60,356 nucleotides of DNA. Source: Polaribacter sp. GTDB lineage: Bacteria > Bacteroidota > Bacteroidia > Flavobacteriales > Flavobacteriaceae. The notes beneath the pieces are model-generated. The model was not told where the DNA came from and did not search any database. It worked only from the letters and a program-made list of their open reading frames with translations. Within the stretch, counting starts at the first letter, position 1. Every line of letters starts with the position of its first letter. The position numbers and the translations under genes are program-made. Location of the stretch: NCBI GenBank assembly GCA_029245785.1, contig JAQWOR010000027.1:1-60356 (forward strand), given 5' to 3'. Positions 17,704 to 25,883 of the stretch are shown here, one piece after another.

Positions 17704-18147
17704 TTAATAATAGGCAGGGATGTCTTTTAAAAACACATAAGTCTCATTAACAGTGTCTAGCTGACAAAAATAATGTTCCAATCCATTGGTAATCATTAAG
17801 TAGTTGGCGTTTAACTTTAAATTGTACCGTGCAATTTGATCAAAAGTATCTTGGTTTATTTTGATATTTGTTGCCTTGCATTCTACAATAATATGTGGTT
17901 TTCCTTCTTTGTTAAAAACAACAATATCTGTTCGCCTTTTTAAATTATTGATAATCAATTGCTTTTCTAAAGCGATTAAAGAAGCCGGATACTTCTTTTC
18001 TTCCATTAAAAATCGCACAACATGTTGGCGTACCCATTCTTCTGGAGTTAAGACCAAATATTTTTTTCTCAAATTATCAAAAATAAGCGTATGTTTTTCG
18101 TTACTTTTGAGTTTGAAAGAATAGGAAGGAAGATTGAGTTTTTGCAT
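17704..18147 (-). CDS. Stand-alone HsdR N-terminal-type PD-(D/E)XK nuclease domain
   Basis: A 147-residue protein consisting only of a type I restriction enzyme R-subunit N-terminal domain (HSDR_N_2). The catalytic triad is visible: Asp74 in RRTDIVVF, then Glu89 and Lys91 in HIIVECKA, followed by QIARYNLKLNANYLMITNG. No helicase, specificity or methylase subunit is nearby, so it is not a restriction system here. It is divergent from holA (56 bases between starts), an arrangement I recall from other Flavobacteriaceae; a DNA repair or replication role is inference. Confidence 0.85.
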   Translation of the reverse strand: MQKLNLPSYSFKLKSNEKHTLIFDNLRKKYLVLTPEEWVRQHVVRFLMEEKKYPASLIALEKQLIINNLKRRTDIVVFNKEGKPHIIVECKATNIKINQDTFDQIARYNLKLNANYLMITNGLEHYFCQLDTVNETYVFLKDIPAYY

Positions 18148-18202
18148 TGATCAAATGTAAGCAATCTTTCAATTTTAAATCTTTTAATTTTTAAATTCTT
18201 AC

Positions 18203-19207
18203 ATGAATGAAATAAAACACATTGTAGCAGATATTAAAAGTGGAAACATTCAGCCTATTTATTTTTTAATGGGAGAGGAGCCGTATTATATTGATAAAAT
18301 TTCTGACTATATAGAAACCCATGTGTTGGATGAAGCAGAAAAAGGCTTCAATCAAGTAGTGATGTATGGAAGAGATGTTTCTGTAGAAGAAATTATGTCG
18401 TCTGCCAAACGCTACCCGATGATGGCAGAACGCCAAGTATTAATTGTTAAGGAAGCACAAGACCTAAGCAGAACCATTGAAAAATTGGTTGCGTATGCAG
18501 AAAACCCACAGCCCACTACAGTATTGGTATTGAACTACAAATACAAAAAGTTAGACAAGCGAAAAAAACTCCACAAAGCAATTGCCAAATCAGGGCTGAT
18601 CTTTGAAAGTAAAAAACTGTATGACAATCAGGTTGCTGATTGGATTCGAAGAGTTTTAAGCGGAAAAAAGTATCAAATAGAACCAAAAGCTTCACAAATG
18701 TTGGTAGAGTTTTTAGGGACAGATTTGAGTAAGATTAACAATGAATTAGAAAAGTTAATCACCATCTTACCAAAAGACAGCATCATTTCTCCTATTCATA
18801 TTGAGGAGAATATCGGAATTTCTAAAGATTTTAATAATTTCGAATTGCGAAAAGCAATAGGAGAGAAGAACGTGTTAAAATCTAATAGAATTATCAATTA
18901 CTTCGCAGAAAACCCACGTAAAAACCCATTGGTAATGACCATTTCTTTATTGAATAGTTTTTTTACGCAAGTGTTAGTTTATCATGGGTTACCATCTAAA
19001 GACAAGGCTTCTGTGGCAAAAGCGTTAGGAGTGAATCCTTATTTTGTTGGAGATTATGTAACGGCAGCAAGAAATTACCCCATGCGAAAAGTTTCTCAAA
19101 TAATTGCCTTGTTACGAGATGCCGATGTGAAAAGTAAAGGTGTTGGTGCTAACGGAATGCCACAATCAGACATTTTAAAAGAACTGCTATTTAAGGTACT
19201 ACATTAA
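18203..19207 (+). CDS. holA: DNA polymerase III delta subunit
   Basis: A 334-residue clamp-loader delta subunit. N-terminal AAA-like domain has 'IQPIYFLMGEEPYYIDKISDYIE', 'VSVEEIMSSAKRYPMMAERQVLIV' and 'TVLVLNYKYKKLDKRKKLHKAI'. The middle and collar domains carry 'AVADWIRRVL'-like 'QVADWIRRVLSGKKY' and 'LGTDLSKINNELEKL'. Delta opens the beta clamp ring in the replisome. A perfect palindromic terminator sits at the stop. Confidence 0.9.
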   Translation: MNEIKHIVADIKSGNIQPIYFLMGEEPYYIDKISDYIETHVLDEAEKGFNQVVMYGRDVSVEEIMSSAKRYPMMAERQVLIVKEAQDLSRTIEKLVAYAENPQPTTVLVLNYKYKKLDKRKKLHKAIAKSGLIFESKKLYDNQVADWIRRVLSGKKYQIEPKASQMLVEFLGTDLSKINNELEKLITILPKDSIISPIHIEENIGISKDFNNFELRKAIGEKNVLKSNRIINYFAENPRKNPLVMTISLLNSFFTQVLVYHGLPSKDKASVAKALGVNPYFVGDYVTAARNYPMRKVSQIIALLRDADVKSKGVGANGMPQSDILKELLFKVLH

Positions 19208-19246
19208 AAAAACCAAGTATTTAGTACTAAATACTTGGTTTTTTAT
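19206..19246. terminator. Bidirectional terminator between holA and the M28 peptidase
   Basis: A 30-base perfect palindrome (19211-19240, starting AACCAAGTATTTAG) flanked by A residues on the left and T residues on the right. It serves both converging genes. Confidence 0.9.
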
Positions 19247-19276
19247 CATTTCTGTTTGAGATGATGTATAAGAAAA

Positions 19277-20320
19277 TTACTTTTCTGTTTTTACAGGTGT
19301 TGGTTTATCAACTACCAAACGAGCGTCTCTATTGGCAATTTCCCAAGCGGTATGGAACACCAAACGCGTTCTGTTTTCTAACAAGTCATAATTAATTTTA
19401 TCTGGTGTGTCAGTAGATTTATGATAATCTTCATGTGTTCCGTTAAAGTAAAAGATAATGGGCACATTGTACTTTGCAAAATTGTAATGGTCTGATCTGT
19501 AGTAAAATCGATTTGGATCATTTTCATCATTGTATTTATAATCCAACTCAATGTTCATGTATTTTTTATTGATGGCTTCAGAAAGATTGTGTAAGTCTGT
19601 GCTCAATTTATCAGCTCCAATTAAATACACAAAATTAGGATTGTCTTTATGCCTGTCATCAATTCTTCCAATCATATCAATATTTAGGTCAACTACTGTG
19701 TTTGCAATTGGAAATATTGGGTTTTCTACATAGTATTTAGACCCTAACAATCCTTTTTCTTCTCCAGTTACATGTAAAAATAAGATAGAACGCTTTGGGC
19801 CTTTTCCTGCTTTAGCAGCCATTTGAAACGCTTCAGCAATTTCTAACATCCCTACAGTTCCAGAACCATCATCATCGGCACCATTGTAAATTTTTCCATC
19901 ATGCATTCCAACATGATCTAAATGTGCAGAAATAACTACAATTTCATCAGGTTTTTCTGTTCCTTTGATAAAAGCAACTACATTCTCAGAAGCTTTTATA
20001 GGAGTTTTTCTTTTTCTTTTGTTTAGAAAAGCTGCAGGCACTTCTTGAAAATAATCGTCGCCACCTAAAGCAGAAGCGATTCCTTGTGTTACATAAAAAT
20101 CTTTTAAATAGGCAATTGCTTTCTTCTGTCCCGGTTCTCCAGTATCTCTGCCTTCAAATTCATCAGAAGCATAAACAAATAAGTGTTTTGCTAAATCTTT
20201 CTCTGTAATTGATGCTGCATACTTAGCAGCATAATCTACCTGTGTATCTTCTATGGATTTTTTACTAGTGCTACAAGAAATTATTGCGAGCAAGCTAGCA
20301 GAAAGTAGTATTTTTTTCAT
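19277..20320 (-). CDS. M28 family zinc peptidase, lipoprotein
   Basis: A 347-residue aminopeptidase-type enzyme with a lipoprotein signal (MKKILLSASLLAIISC, Cys16). Zinc ligands and catalytic residues of family M28 are visible: His133 (SAHLDH), the Asp in NGADDDGSG (about 149), the Glu pair in TGEEKG (187-188), Asp215 (LNIDMIG) and a late His in HEDYHKSTDTPDK. It probably trims peptides in the periplasm or at the outer membrane surface. A TATATTTG promoter element and an 18-base palindrome precede it. Confidence 0.92.
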   Translation of the reverse strand: MKKILLSASLLAIISCSTSKKSIEDTQVDYAAKYAASITEKDLAKHLFVYASDEFEGRDTGEPGQKKAIAYLKDFYVTQGIASALGGDDYFQEVPAAFLNKRKRKTPIKASENVVAFIKGTEKPDEIVVISAHLDHVGMHDGKIYNGADDDGSGTVGMLEIAEAFQMAAKAGKGPKRSILFLHVTGEEKGLLGSKYYVENPIFPIANTVVDLNIDMIGRIDDRHKDNPNFVYLIGADKLSTDLHNLSEAINKKYMNIELDYKYNDENDPNRFYYRSDHYNFAKYNVPIIFYFNGTHEDYHKSTDTPDKINYDLLENRTRLVFHTAWEIANRDARLVVDKPTPVKTEK

Positions 20321-20356
20321 TGAATTGTAATTTTAGGTTTGGTTGTTTGTAGTTGC

Positions 20357-20388
20357 TTACTTATTAATAAGTAATGGTTTCAAATATA
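20357..20388 (-). promoter_or_regulatory. M28 peptidase promoter with adjoining palindrome
   Basis: On the minus strand TATATTTG (20381-20388) matches TAnnTTTG. About six bases downstream lies a perfect 18-base palindrome, TTACTTATT/AATAAGTAA (20357-20374), overlapping the expected transcript start: a possible operator. Confidence 0.5.
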
Positions 20389-20394
20389 GAAAAA

Positions 20395-21195
20395 CTAATT
20401 GTTTTTATGGATTGTAAACTGTCGTAATGTTTTGTTAAATTTTATAATTTCTTTAGAGAAAAGATGTTCTAGTGTGTCGTTGTCAATTAAACTTTGTACT
20501 CTTCCGTTAACCAATCCTTTGTCTGACAGAGCAATGAGTTCATCAACTAGGTCAATAGCCAAATTGACTTGGTGCGTAGAAATGATGATTGTTTTTCCTG
20601 TGGTGTCTACCAGTTTTTTTAGCAAGCTAAAAATTTTAAAGGTGTGATGCATGTCTAAATGCGCGGTAGGCTCATCTAATATAATAATTGGAGTATCTTG
20701 CGCCAAAGCACGCGCAATTAGAACGCGTTGCAATTGGCCGTCACTCAATTCGTAAAATCGATTGTGTTGTAAATGTTCAATTTCGGTTTGTTTAATGGCC
20801 CAATGTATTTTCTTAAAATCTTCTGCAGATAGTGTGTCAATCCAGTTGGTATAAGGTTGTCTTCCTAAGGCAATCAATTCAAAAACGGTTAACTGACTTT
20901 CTGGCAAGTGCTCTGTTAATACTAAGCTTAAAGAAGTTGCCAGTTCTTTATTGCTGTATTCAGATAAGTTTTTATTGTTTAAAAATACGTTTCCGTCTAA
21001 TGAATTTTGAACTTTAGAAAGTGTTCTTAATAGAGTAGATTTTCCAATACCGTTTTTTCCTAGCACGGCAACAAACGTTCCTTTTTCAATAGATAAATTG
21101 ATGTTATTTACAATAACTACCCGCTTTTTTTTCTGTTGATACCCAATAGAGAGAGCTTCTGTTTTTAAGATAATATGTTTGCTTGAAGTCTTCAT
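20395..21195 (-). CDS. FecE/HmuV-type ABC transporter ATP-binding protein
   Basis: A 266-residue ATPase for uptake of an iron complex, heme or cobalamin. Walker A GKNGIGKS is at 46-53, the signature LSDGQ at 150-154 and Walker B IIILDEP near 170-176. The Q-loop position reads SLVLTEH, without Gln. The motif TVFELIALGRQPYTNW is typical of FecE/BtuD-type ATPases. The permease gene ends one base upstream, so the two are cotranscribed. No binding protein or TonB receptor gene is next to them. Confidence 0.9.
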   Translation of the reverse strand: MKTSSKHIILKTEALSIGYQQKKKRVVIVNNINLSIEKGTFVAVLGKNGIGKSTLLRTLSKVQNSLDGNVFLNNKNLSEYSNKELATSLSLVLTEHLPESQLTVFELIALGRQPYTNWIDTLSAEDFKKIHWAIKQTEIEHLQHNRFYELSDGQLQRVLIARALAQDTPIIILDEPTAHLDMHHTFKIFSLLKKLVDTTGKTIIISTHQVNLAIDLVDELIALSDKGLVNGRVQSLIDNDTLEHLFSKEIIKFNKTLRQFTIHKNN

Positions 21196-21196
21196 A

Positions 21197-22228
21197 TTAA
21201 ACGTATATCTTCTTTTTTCGAATTAACAACCAAATTACAACTGGCGCTCCAAAAAGCGATGTAATTGCATTGATTGGCAAGGTGTATTCGCTGCTTGGCA
21301 ATTGTGCAATAGTATCACAAATTAGCAATACAATGGCACCGATAATAATTACAGCAGGTATTAATATTTTATGATTTGAGGTGTTGAACAACATCTTTGC
21401 AATATGTGGTACTGCAAGCCCAATAAAAGCAATTGGTCCTGAAAAAGCAGTAGCCACACCAGTTAATAGGCTGGTGATTAATAAAATGATGTTTCTACTT
21501 TTTTTGATGTGTATACCAAGACTTTTTGCGTAGTTTTCTCCTAATAAAAAACTATTCAGCGGTTTGATAACCATGAAGGTTCCGAAAATTCCAATCACAT
21601 AGATGATGAAGAAAACTAGTAATTCTTCCCAGGTTAAATTACCAAGGCTTCCAAAGCTCCAAAATAGGTATTGTTGAATTTGTTCTGCCTCGCTAAAATA
21701 AGCCAATACACTAATCACTGCAGAGGTTAAGCTTCCAAACATTAATCCTATAATTAAGATAGACATGGTGTTTCGAACACTGTTTGCGGCAATGATAACT
21801 GCAGATAAGACTAAAAAAGCTCCTAAGCTTGCCGCAATGGCTAAGCTCCAATTAGAAAATACCAATGATAGCAATGAGCCTCCTAAAAAGCTTGATCCTA
21901 AAATTAGTAAAGCCACTCCTAAGCTCGCTCCAGAAGAAATTCCGAGTACAAAAGGCCCTGCCAATGGGTTTCTAAATAACGTCTGCATTAACAATCCACT
22001 GATGGACAATCCAGACCCTACTAAAATGGCTGTGATTGCTTTTGGAACTCGAAAATTTAAGATGATTGTTTGCCAAGATTCTTTGCTTGTTTCTTCGCCT
22101 ATTAGTATGTAGAATATTTCTTGAAACGGAATAGAAACCGAGCCTAGACAAATATTTACAAACCACAGTACAACCAATAAAATTGATAACAATATGAATT
22201 GCTTCTTATATGTTTTGTTATTTTTCAA
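21197..22228 (-). CDS. FecCD-family iron-complex/cobalamin ABC permease
   Basis: A 343-residue permease with about ten membrane helices. FecCD family blocks are present: 'ILNFRVPKAITAILVGSGLSISGLLMQ', 'FRNPLAGPFVLGISSGASLGVAL' and 'GPIAFIGLAVPHIAKML'. It forms the inner-membrane channel for the ATPase that follows one base downstream. As a single permease gene it should act as a homodimer, as in BtuC or HmuU. Substrate may be siderophore, heme or vitamin B12; it cannot be told from the sequence. Confidence 0.92.
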   Translation of the reverse strand: MKNNKTYKKQFILLSILLVVLWFVNICLGSVSIPFQEIFYILIGEETSKESWQTIILNFRVPKAITAILVGSGLSISGLLMQTLFRNPLAGPFVLGISSGASLGVALLILGSSFLGGSLLSLVFSNWSLAIAASLGAFLVLSAVIIAANSVRNTMSILIIGLMFGSLTSAVISVLAYFSEAEQIQQYLFWSFGSLGNLTWEELLVFFIIYVIGIFGTFMVIKPLNSFLLGENYAKSLGIHIKKSRNIILLITSLLTGVATAFSGPIAFIGLAVPHIAKMLFNTSNHKILIPAVIIIGAIVLLICDTIAQLPSSEYTLPINAITSLFGAPVVIWLLIRKKKIYV

Positions 22229-22262
22229 GAATTTATTACTTCGTGTTTTTTTTGCACGGAAT

Positions 22263-22844
22263 TTATTTTTTGTAATTCATTAAAAATTGTACCAATTGTT
22301 GAATGGCTTTTCCTCGATGGCTGATCTTATTTTTGTCTTCTGAGGTCATTTCTGCAAACGATTTGTTACTGCCTTCAGGTTTAAAAACAGGATCGTAACC
22401 AAAACCTTTTTTACCTTGCTTTTTAGATAAGATTTCGCCTTTACAAATACCTTCAAATACAAAATGCTTACTCTGTAAATTCAAAGAAATGGCAGTTCTA
22501 AATTGTGCTTTTCTATTGGGTTTGTCATTCAATTCAGACAATAGTTTTTGCATGTTTTTTTCTGAATCATTTTCTAATCCTGCATAGCGAGCAGAAAAAA
22601 CTCCAGGTGCATTGTGTAGGCTTTCTACTTCCAGTCCTGTGTCATCAGCAAAACAATCATGGCCAAATTTTTGTGTAATATAATTGGCTTTTAATTGTGC
22701 GTTTCCTTCTAAGGTATTCGCTGTTTCTTCAATATCATCAAAACAATCAATGTCTTTTAAACTCAACAATTGAATAGTACTTGGAAGCATTTTTTGAACT
22801 TCAGCAAGTTTATTAGGGTTGTTGGTAGCAAAAACGAGTTTCAT
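22263..22844 (-). CDS. rdgB: Non-canonical purine NTP pyrophosphatase (RdgB/HAM1)
   Basis: Hydrolyses ITP, dITP and XTP to monophosphates, keeping deaminated purines out of nucleic acids. I chose the ATG at 22844 (193 residues), because the product then begins [20 protein letters not shown], the family's substrate-binding start. A longer frame from 22886 adds 14 residues unlike the family. Further motifs are '[13 protein letters not shown]', '[13 protein letters not shown]', '[10 protein letters not shown]' and the C-terminal '[12 protein letters not shown]'. It lies 34 bases upstream of the FecCD permease on the same strand. Confidence 0.93.
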   Translation of the reverse strand: MKLVFATNNPNKLAEVQKMLPSTIQLLSLKDIDCFDDIEETANTLEGNAQLKANYITQKFGHDCFADDTGLEVESLHNAPGVFSARYAGLENDSEKNMQKLLSELNDKPNRKAQFRTAISLNLQSKHFVFEGICKGEILSKKQGKKGFGYDPVFKPEGSNKSFAEMTSEDKNKISHRGKAIQQLVQFLMNYKK

Positions 22845-22907
22845 ATATGGTAAAAATTGATACGCAAATCTAATCAAATAGAACAACTATTTGTAATTGC
22901 TGTAAAT

Positions 22908-23381
22908 TTATTGATGATGGTATGGTTCATTTTTTAAAATTGTAAATCCACGGTACAATTGTTCTACAACAAACAAACGAATCATTTGGTGGGAGAAGGT
23001 CATTTTAGAGAGCGATATTTTCCCTGTTGCTTTTAGGTACACGGTATCAGAAAAACCATAAGGACCTCCAATAACCAATACCAATTGCTTGATTCCTGAA
23101 TTCATTTTTTTTTGTAAGTACTTAGAAAAATCGATAGAGGTAAAGGAAGTTCCTTTGTCATCTAACAAGACCAATTGATCTGTGTTTTGCAGTTTGTTAA
23201 GAATCAATACACCTTCTTTTTCTTTCTGCTGTGTCTCGCTTAAGTTCTTCACATTTTTAAGATCTGGAATAATTTCTAAATCAAACTTGATATAATGCTG
23301 TAGCCGTTTTTGATAGGTGCCAATGAGTTGCATCAAATTTTTATCATCCGTTTTTCCGATAGCGAGGAGTTTGATTTTCAT
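22908..23381 (-). CDS. rlmH: 23S rRNA (pseudouridine1915-N3) methyltransferase
   Basis: A 157-residue SPOUT methyltransferase that modifies helix 69 of 23S rRNA. It starts MKIKLLAIGKT, has the SAM-binding knot segment 'QLVLVIGGPYGFSDTVYLKA', then 'LSLSKMTFSHQMIRLFVVEQLYRGFTI', and ends YHHQ, close to the usual YHH/YHK tail. Length equals the E. coli enzyme (155). It is upstream of rdgB on the same strand. Confidence 0.95.
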   Translation of the reverse strand: MKIKLLAIGKTDDKNLMQLIGTYQKRLQHYIKFDLEIIPDLKNVKNLSETQQKEKEGVLILNKLQNTDQLVLLDDKGTSFTSIDFSKYLQKKMNSGIKQLVLVIGGPYGFSDTVYLKATGKISLSKMTFSHQMIRLFVVEQLYRGFTILKNEPYHHQ

Positions 23382-23457
23382 GTTGTAAAATTACGAATTC
23401 CAACTCGGCAATTACAAATTTGACACATTAAATAATTCGTAACTGGGTAGTTTTTTA

Positions 23458-24258
23458 CTAGAAACAATGATCTTTATGATACCCTTTTACCTGTTTAAAT
23501 AGACCATAGCCCGTTTTGTGCAGAGATTGATATGATTTTTTTAAATCGTTCCTAAAAGAAGCCCAATCATTTTTTTTTAAAAGTCGTTTAAGCATGGTTT
23601 TGTCTAGGTGACCTCCGCTTAAAAAATAATTCCCATTTGGCTTTACGATAACCACCTGGTAATTGTAATTAATTTTAAAAAAATAATTTTTTGACATACC
23701 TCGGTCTTTAACCCATTTTATAGTTTTGTATTCTGATAATGTATTTTCAAAAGCATGTTTATATGTGTATATAGCATTGGCTTTACTCTTTTTACTCAAT
23801 TTCTTAATGCATTTTTCTTGCCTTTTCTCCCAGCGTTTAATATTAGACAAATGTTTTTTTAGAGTAAATTTCAAATGTTTCGCCTCTGTATGATTTTTTG
23901 TATGCTTAATGTGCCTAGCGTAATTAATGTCATAATTATATAGAGTATCTCTATACTGAATAATTAATGTAGTATTGGAGTCTATTTTCTTTTTTGTTTC
24001 TATGCTCCAGAATTTTCTTAATTGATGAAATTGTTTTTTTGATATTTTTTTAAAAGAGTAGCTGTATAGTATTTTGTTGATCTCTAAAGTGTCGGTATTA
24101 TATGATAAACATTTTAAAACAGATGCTTTGCATTTTTCACTAAAGAGTAGTGAATCAATAATTTTCATATTCTCATCTATGTAAATTTTCTTTTGTGAAC
24201 AAACACTTGATACAATAAATAAACTGATAGCGAAGAGTAAAGGTTTTTTTCTTTTCAT
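23458..24258 (-). CDS. Secreted protein of unknown function
   Basis: I do not recognise this 266-residue protein. It begins with a signal peptide (MKRKKPLLFAISLFIVSSVCSQ). The mature part is strongly basic and rich in Lys, His and Tyr. A helical stretch around 115-170 has many KxxK/H steps (HTKNHTEAKHLKFTLKKHL). A more beta-like segment follows ('FKINYNYQVVIVKPNGNYFLSGG'). Four Cys are present near 43, 50, 152 and the end. It has its own TATATTTG promoter element, back to back with that of nadC. Confidence 0.7.
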   Translation of the reverse strand: MKRKKPLLFAISLFIVSSVCSQKKIYIDENMKIIDSLLFSEKCKASVLKCLSYNTDTLEINKILYSYSFKKISKKQFHQLRKFWSIETKKKIDSNTTLIIQYRDTLYNYDINYARHIKHTKNHTEAKHLKFTLKKHLSNIKRWEKRQEKCIKKLSKKSKANAIYTYKHAFENTLSEYKTIKWVKDRGMSKNYFFKINYNYQVVIVKPNGNYFLSGGHLDKTMLKRLLKKNDWASFRNDLKKSYQSLHKTGYGLFKQVKGYHKDHCF

Positions 24259-24278
24259 AGAATGATAGGGTAATTAGT

Positions 24279-24297
24279 CAAATATACTATATTTTTG
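24279..24297. promoter_or_regulatory. Back-to-back -7 elements for the secreted protein and nadC
   Basis: TATATTTG on the minus strand (24279-24286) and TATTTTTG on the plus strand (24290-24297) are separated by three bases. Both match TAnnTTTG; they point to genes starting at 24258 and 24314. Confidence 0.6.
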
Positions 24298-24313
24298 AAG
24301 TATAAAAAAAGGA

Positions 24314-25171
24314 ATGATCTCACAACAACAATTTAAAAAAGAATTAGAACTCATCATTATCAATGCCGTTAGAGAAGATGTTGGTACAGGTGATCATACA
24401 TCGTTATCTTGTATTCCTTCAGATGCTCACGGCAAAGCAAAACTGTTGGTAAAAGACAGTGGAATTATTGCTGGAGTGGTCTTTGCAAAAATGATTTTTT
24501 CCTATGTAGACCCAACGTTGCAAGTTGAAATATTTATTGAAGATGGAGAAAGAGTGAGCTTTGGAGATGTTGTATTTCATGTTTCAGGAAAATCGCAATC
24601 TATTTTAAAAGCAGAACGTTTGGTCTTAAACGCCATGCAGCGAATGAGCGCCATTGCCACTAAAACACGTTCTTTTGCTGATTTACTTAAAGGTACTAAG
24701 ACAAAAGTATTAGATACTCGAAAAACCACTCCAGGAATTAGAGCGATCGAAAAGTGGGCGGTTACAATTGGCGGTGGAGAAAACCACCGATTTGCGTTGT
24801 ATGATATGATCATGATCAAAGACAATCATATTGATTTTGCTGGTGGAATTACACAGGCTATCCATAAAACAAAAGCCTATTTGGCAGCAAAAAAATTAGC
24901 CCTTAAAATTATTGTAGAAGCAAGGAACTTGAAAGAAATTCAAGAAATTTTAGATAGTGGCGGAGTATATAGAATCTTAATTGATAATTTTAATTACCAA
25001 GACACTCGTAAAGCGGTGGCGTTAATAGGAGATCGATGCTTGACAGAATCTTCGGGCGGAATTAATGAAGAAACGATTAAAAAATATGCTGCATGTGGAG
25101 TCGATTTTATTTCATCGGGCGCTTTGACACATTCAGTATACAATATGGACTTAAGTTTAAAGGCGATGTAG
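24314..25171 (+). CDS. nadC: Nicotinate-nucleotide pyrophosphorylase (quinolinate phosphoribosyltransferase)
   Basis: A 285-residue enzyme of de novo NAD synthesis, converting quinolinate and PRPP to nicotinate mononucleotide. Conserved blocks are 'REDVGTGDHTS', 'ERLVLNAMQRMSAIAT', 'VLDTRKTTPGIRAIEKWAV', 'GGGENHRFALYDMIMIKDNHI' and 'ESSGGINEETI...GVDFISSGALTHS'. They include the Arg, His and Lys residues that bind quinolinate and PRPP. No nadA or nadB lies in the window. The start follows its own promoter element by 17 bases. Confidence 0.95.
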   Translation: MISQQQFKKELELIIINAVREDVGTGDHTSLSCIPSDAHGKAKLLVKDSGIIAGVVFAKMIFSYVDPTLQVEIFIEDGERVSFGDVVFHVSGKSQSILKAERLVLNAMQRMSAIATKTRSFADLLKGTKTKVLDTRKTTPGIRAIEKWAVTIGGGENHRFALYDMIMIKDNHIDFAGGITQAIHKTKAYLAAKKLALKIIVEARNLKEIQEILDSGGVYRILIDNFNYQDTRKAVALIGDRCLTESSGGINEETIKKYAACGVDFISSGALTHSVYNMDLSLKAM

Positions 25172-25267
25172 AGCGGCAAAGTAGTAAAGTTGTAAAGTGT
25201 AAAATTAGAAAATATTAACTTATTTTTTCATCTCTGAAGCTTTAAACCGCTATAACATTAAAAAAAA

Positions 25268-25840
25268 ATGACAAACAAATACTTCGATAGCGAAACCTTT
25301 TCAAAAGTTGATTTCACTAAGCAGAAAATCAACAAAGGAGAATATGACAATTGCACCTTTAATAATTGTAATTTTGAAGGCATGCACGTGTCCAATATTC
25401 AATTTGTAGAATGCGAGCTTATCGATTGTAATTTTAGCAATACCATTGTAAAAGGCACGGCATTTAAAAATGTTCAGTTTGTAAATTGTAAATTATTAGG
25501 AGTGAAATTTAATGAATGTGATCCTTTTTTATTACAATTAGATTTTAAAGACTGCCAATTGAATTTTTCGTCTTTTTATCAATTGAAACTTCCAAACACA
25601 TCCTTTACAACTTGCAGCTTAGAAGAGGTAGATTTTACAGAAACCGTACTTACAAAGTCGGTTTTTGATGATTGTAATTTTAAAAACGCTATTTTTGAGA
25701 CAACAAATATAGAAAAGGCAGATTTCAGAACATCGATTCATTATGTGATTGATCCAGATAACAACCGATTGAAAGAGGCTAAATTTTCAAAAGAAGGTAT
25801 TATAGGTTTGTTGCAAAAACATCAAATCAGTATAGAATAA
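25268..25840 (+). CDS. Pentapeptide-repeat protein, Qnr-like shape
   Basis: A 190-residue right-handed quadrilateral beta-helix protein. Pentapeptides with central F or L run from about 26 to 158: 'NCTFNNCNFEGM', 'IDCNFSNTIVKGTAF', 'VNCKLLGVKFNEC', 'LDFKDCQLNFSSF', 'EVDFTETVLTKSVFDDCNFKNAIF' and 'KADF'. A break near 80-90 may separate two stacks. A short C-terminal tail (EGIIGLLQKHQI) resembles the dimer-forming end of Qnr/MfpA-type DNA mimics. Topoisomerase protection is a possibility only; many such proteins have no known role. Confidence 0.85.
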   Translation: MTNKYFDSETFSKVDFTKQKINKGEYDNCTFNNCNFEGMHVSNIQFVECELIDCNFSNTIVKGTAFKNVQFVNCKLLGVKFNECDPFLLQLDFKDCQLNFSSFYQLKLPNTSFTTCSLEEVDFTETVLTKSVFDDCNFKNAIFETTNIEKADFRTSIHYVIDPDNNRLKEAKFSKEGIIGLLQKHQISIE

Positions 25841-25883
25841 AAACTGGTTATGCTCATAAAAATGAGAACCCATTTGATAATAC

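Noticed and set aside
17704..18147. Type I restriction-modification system
   Set aside because: Only the R-subunit N-terminal domain exists; no helicase, S or M subunit nearby.
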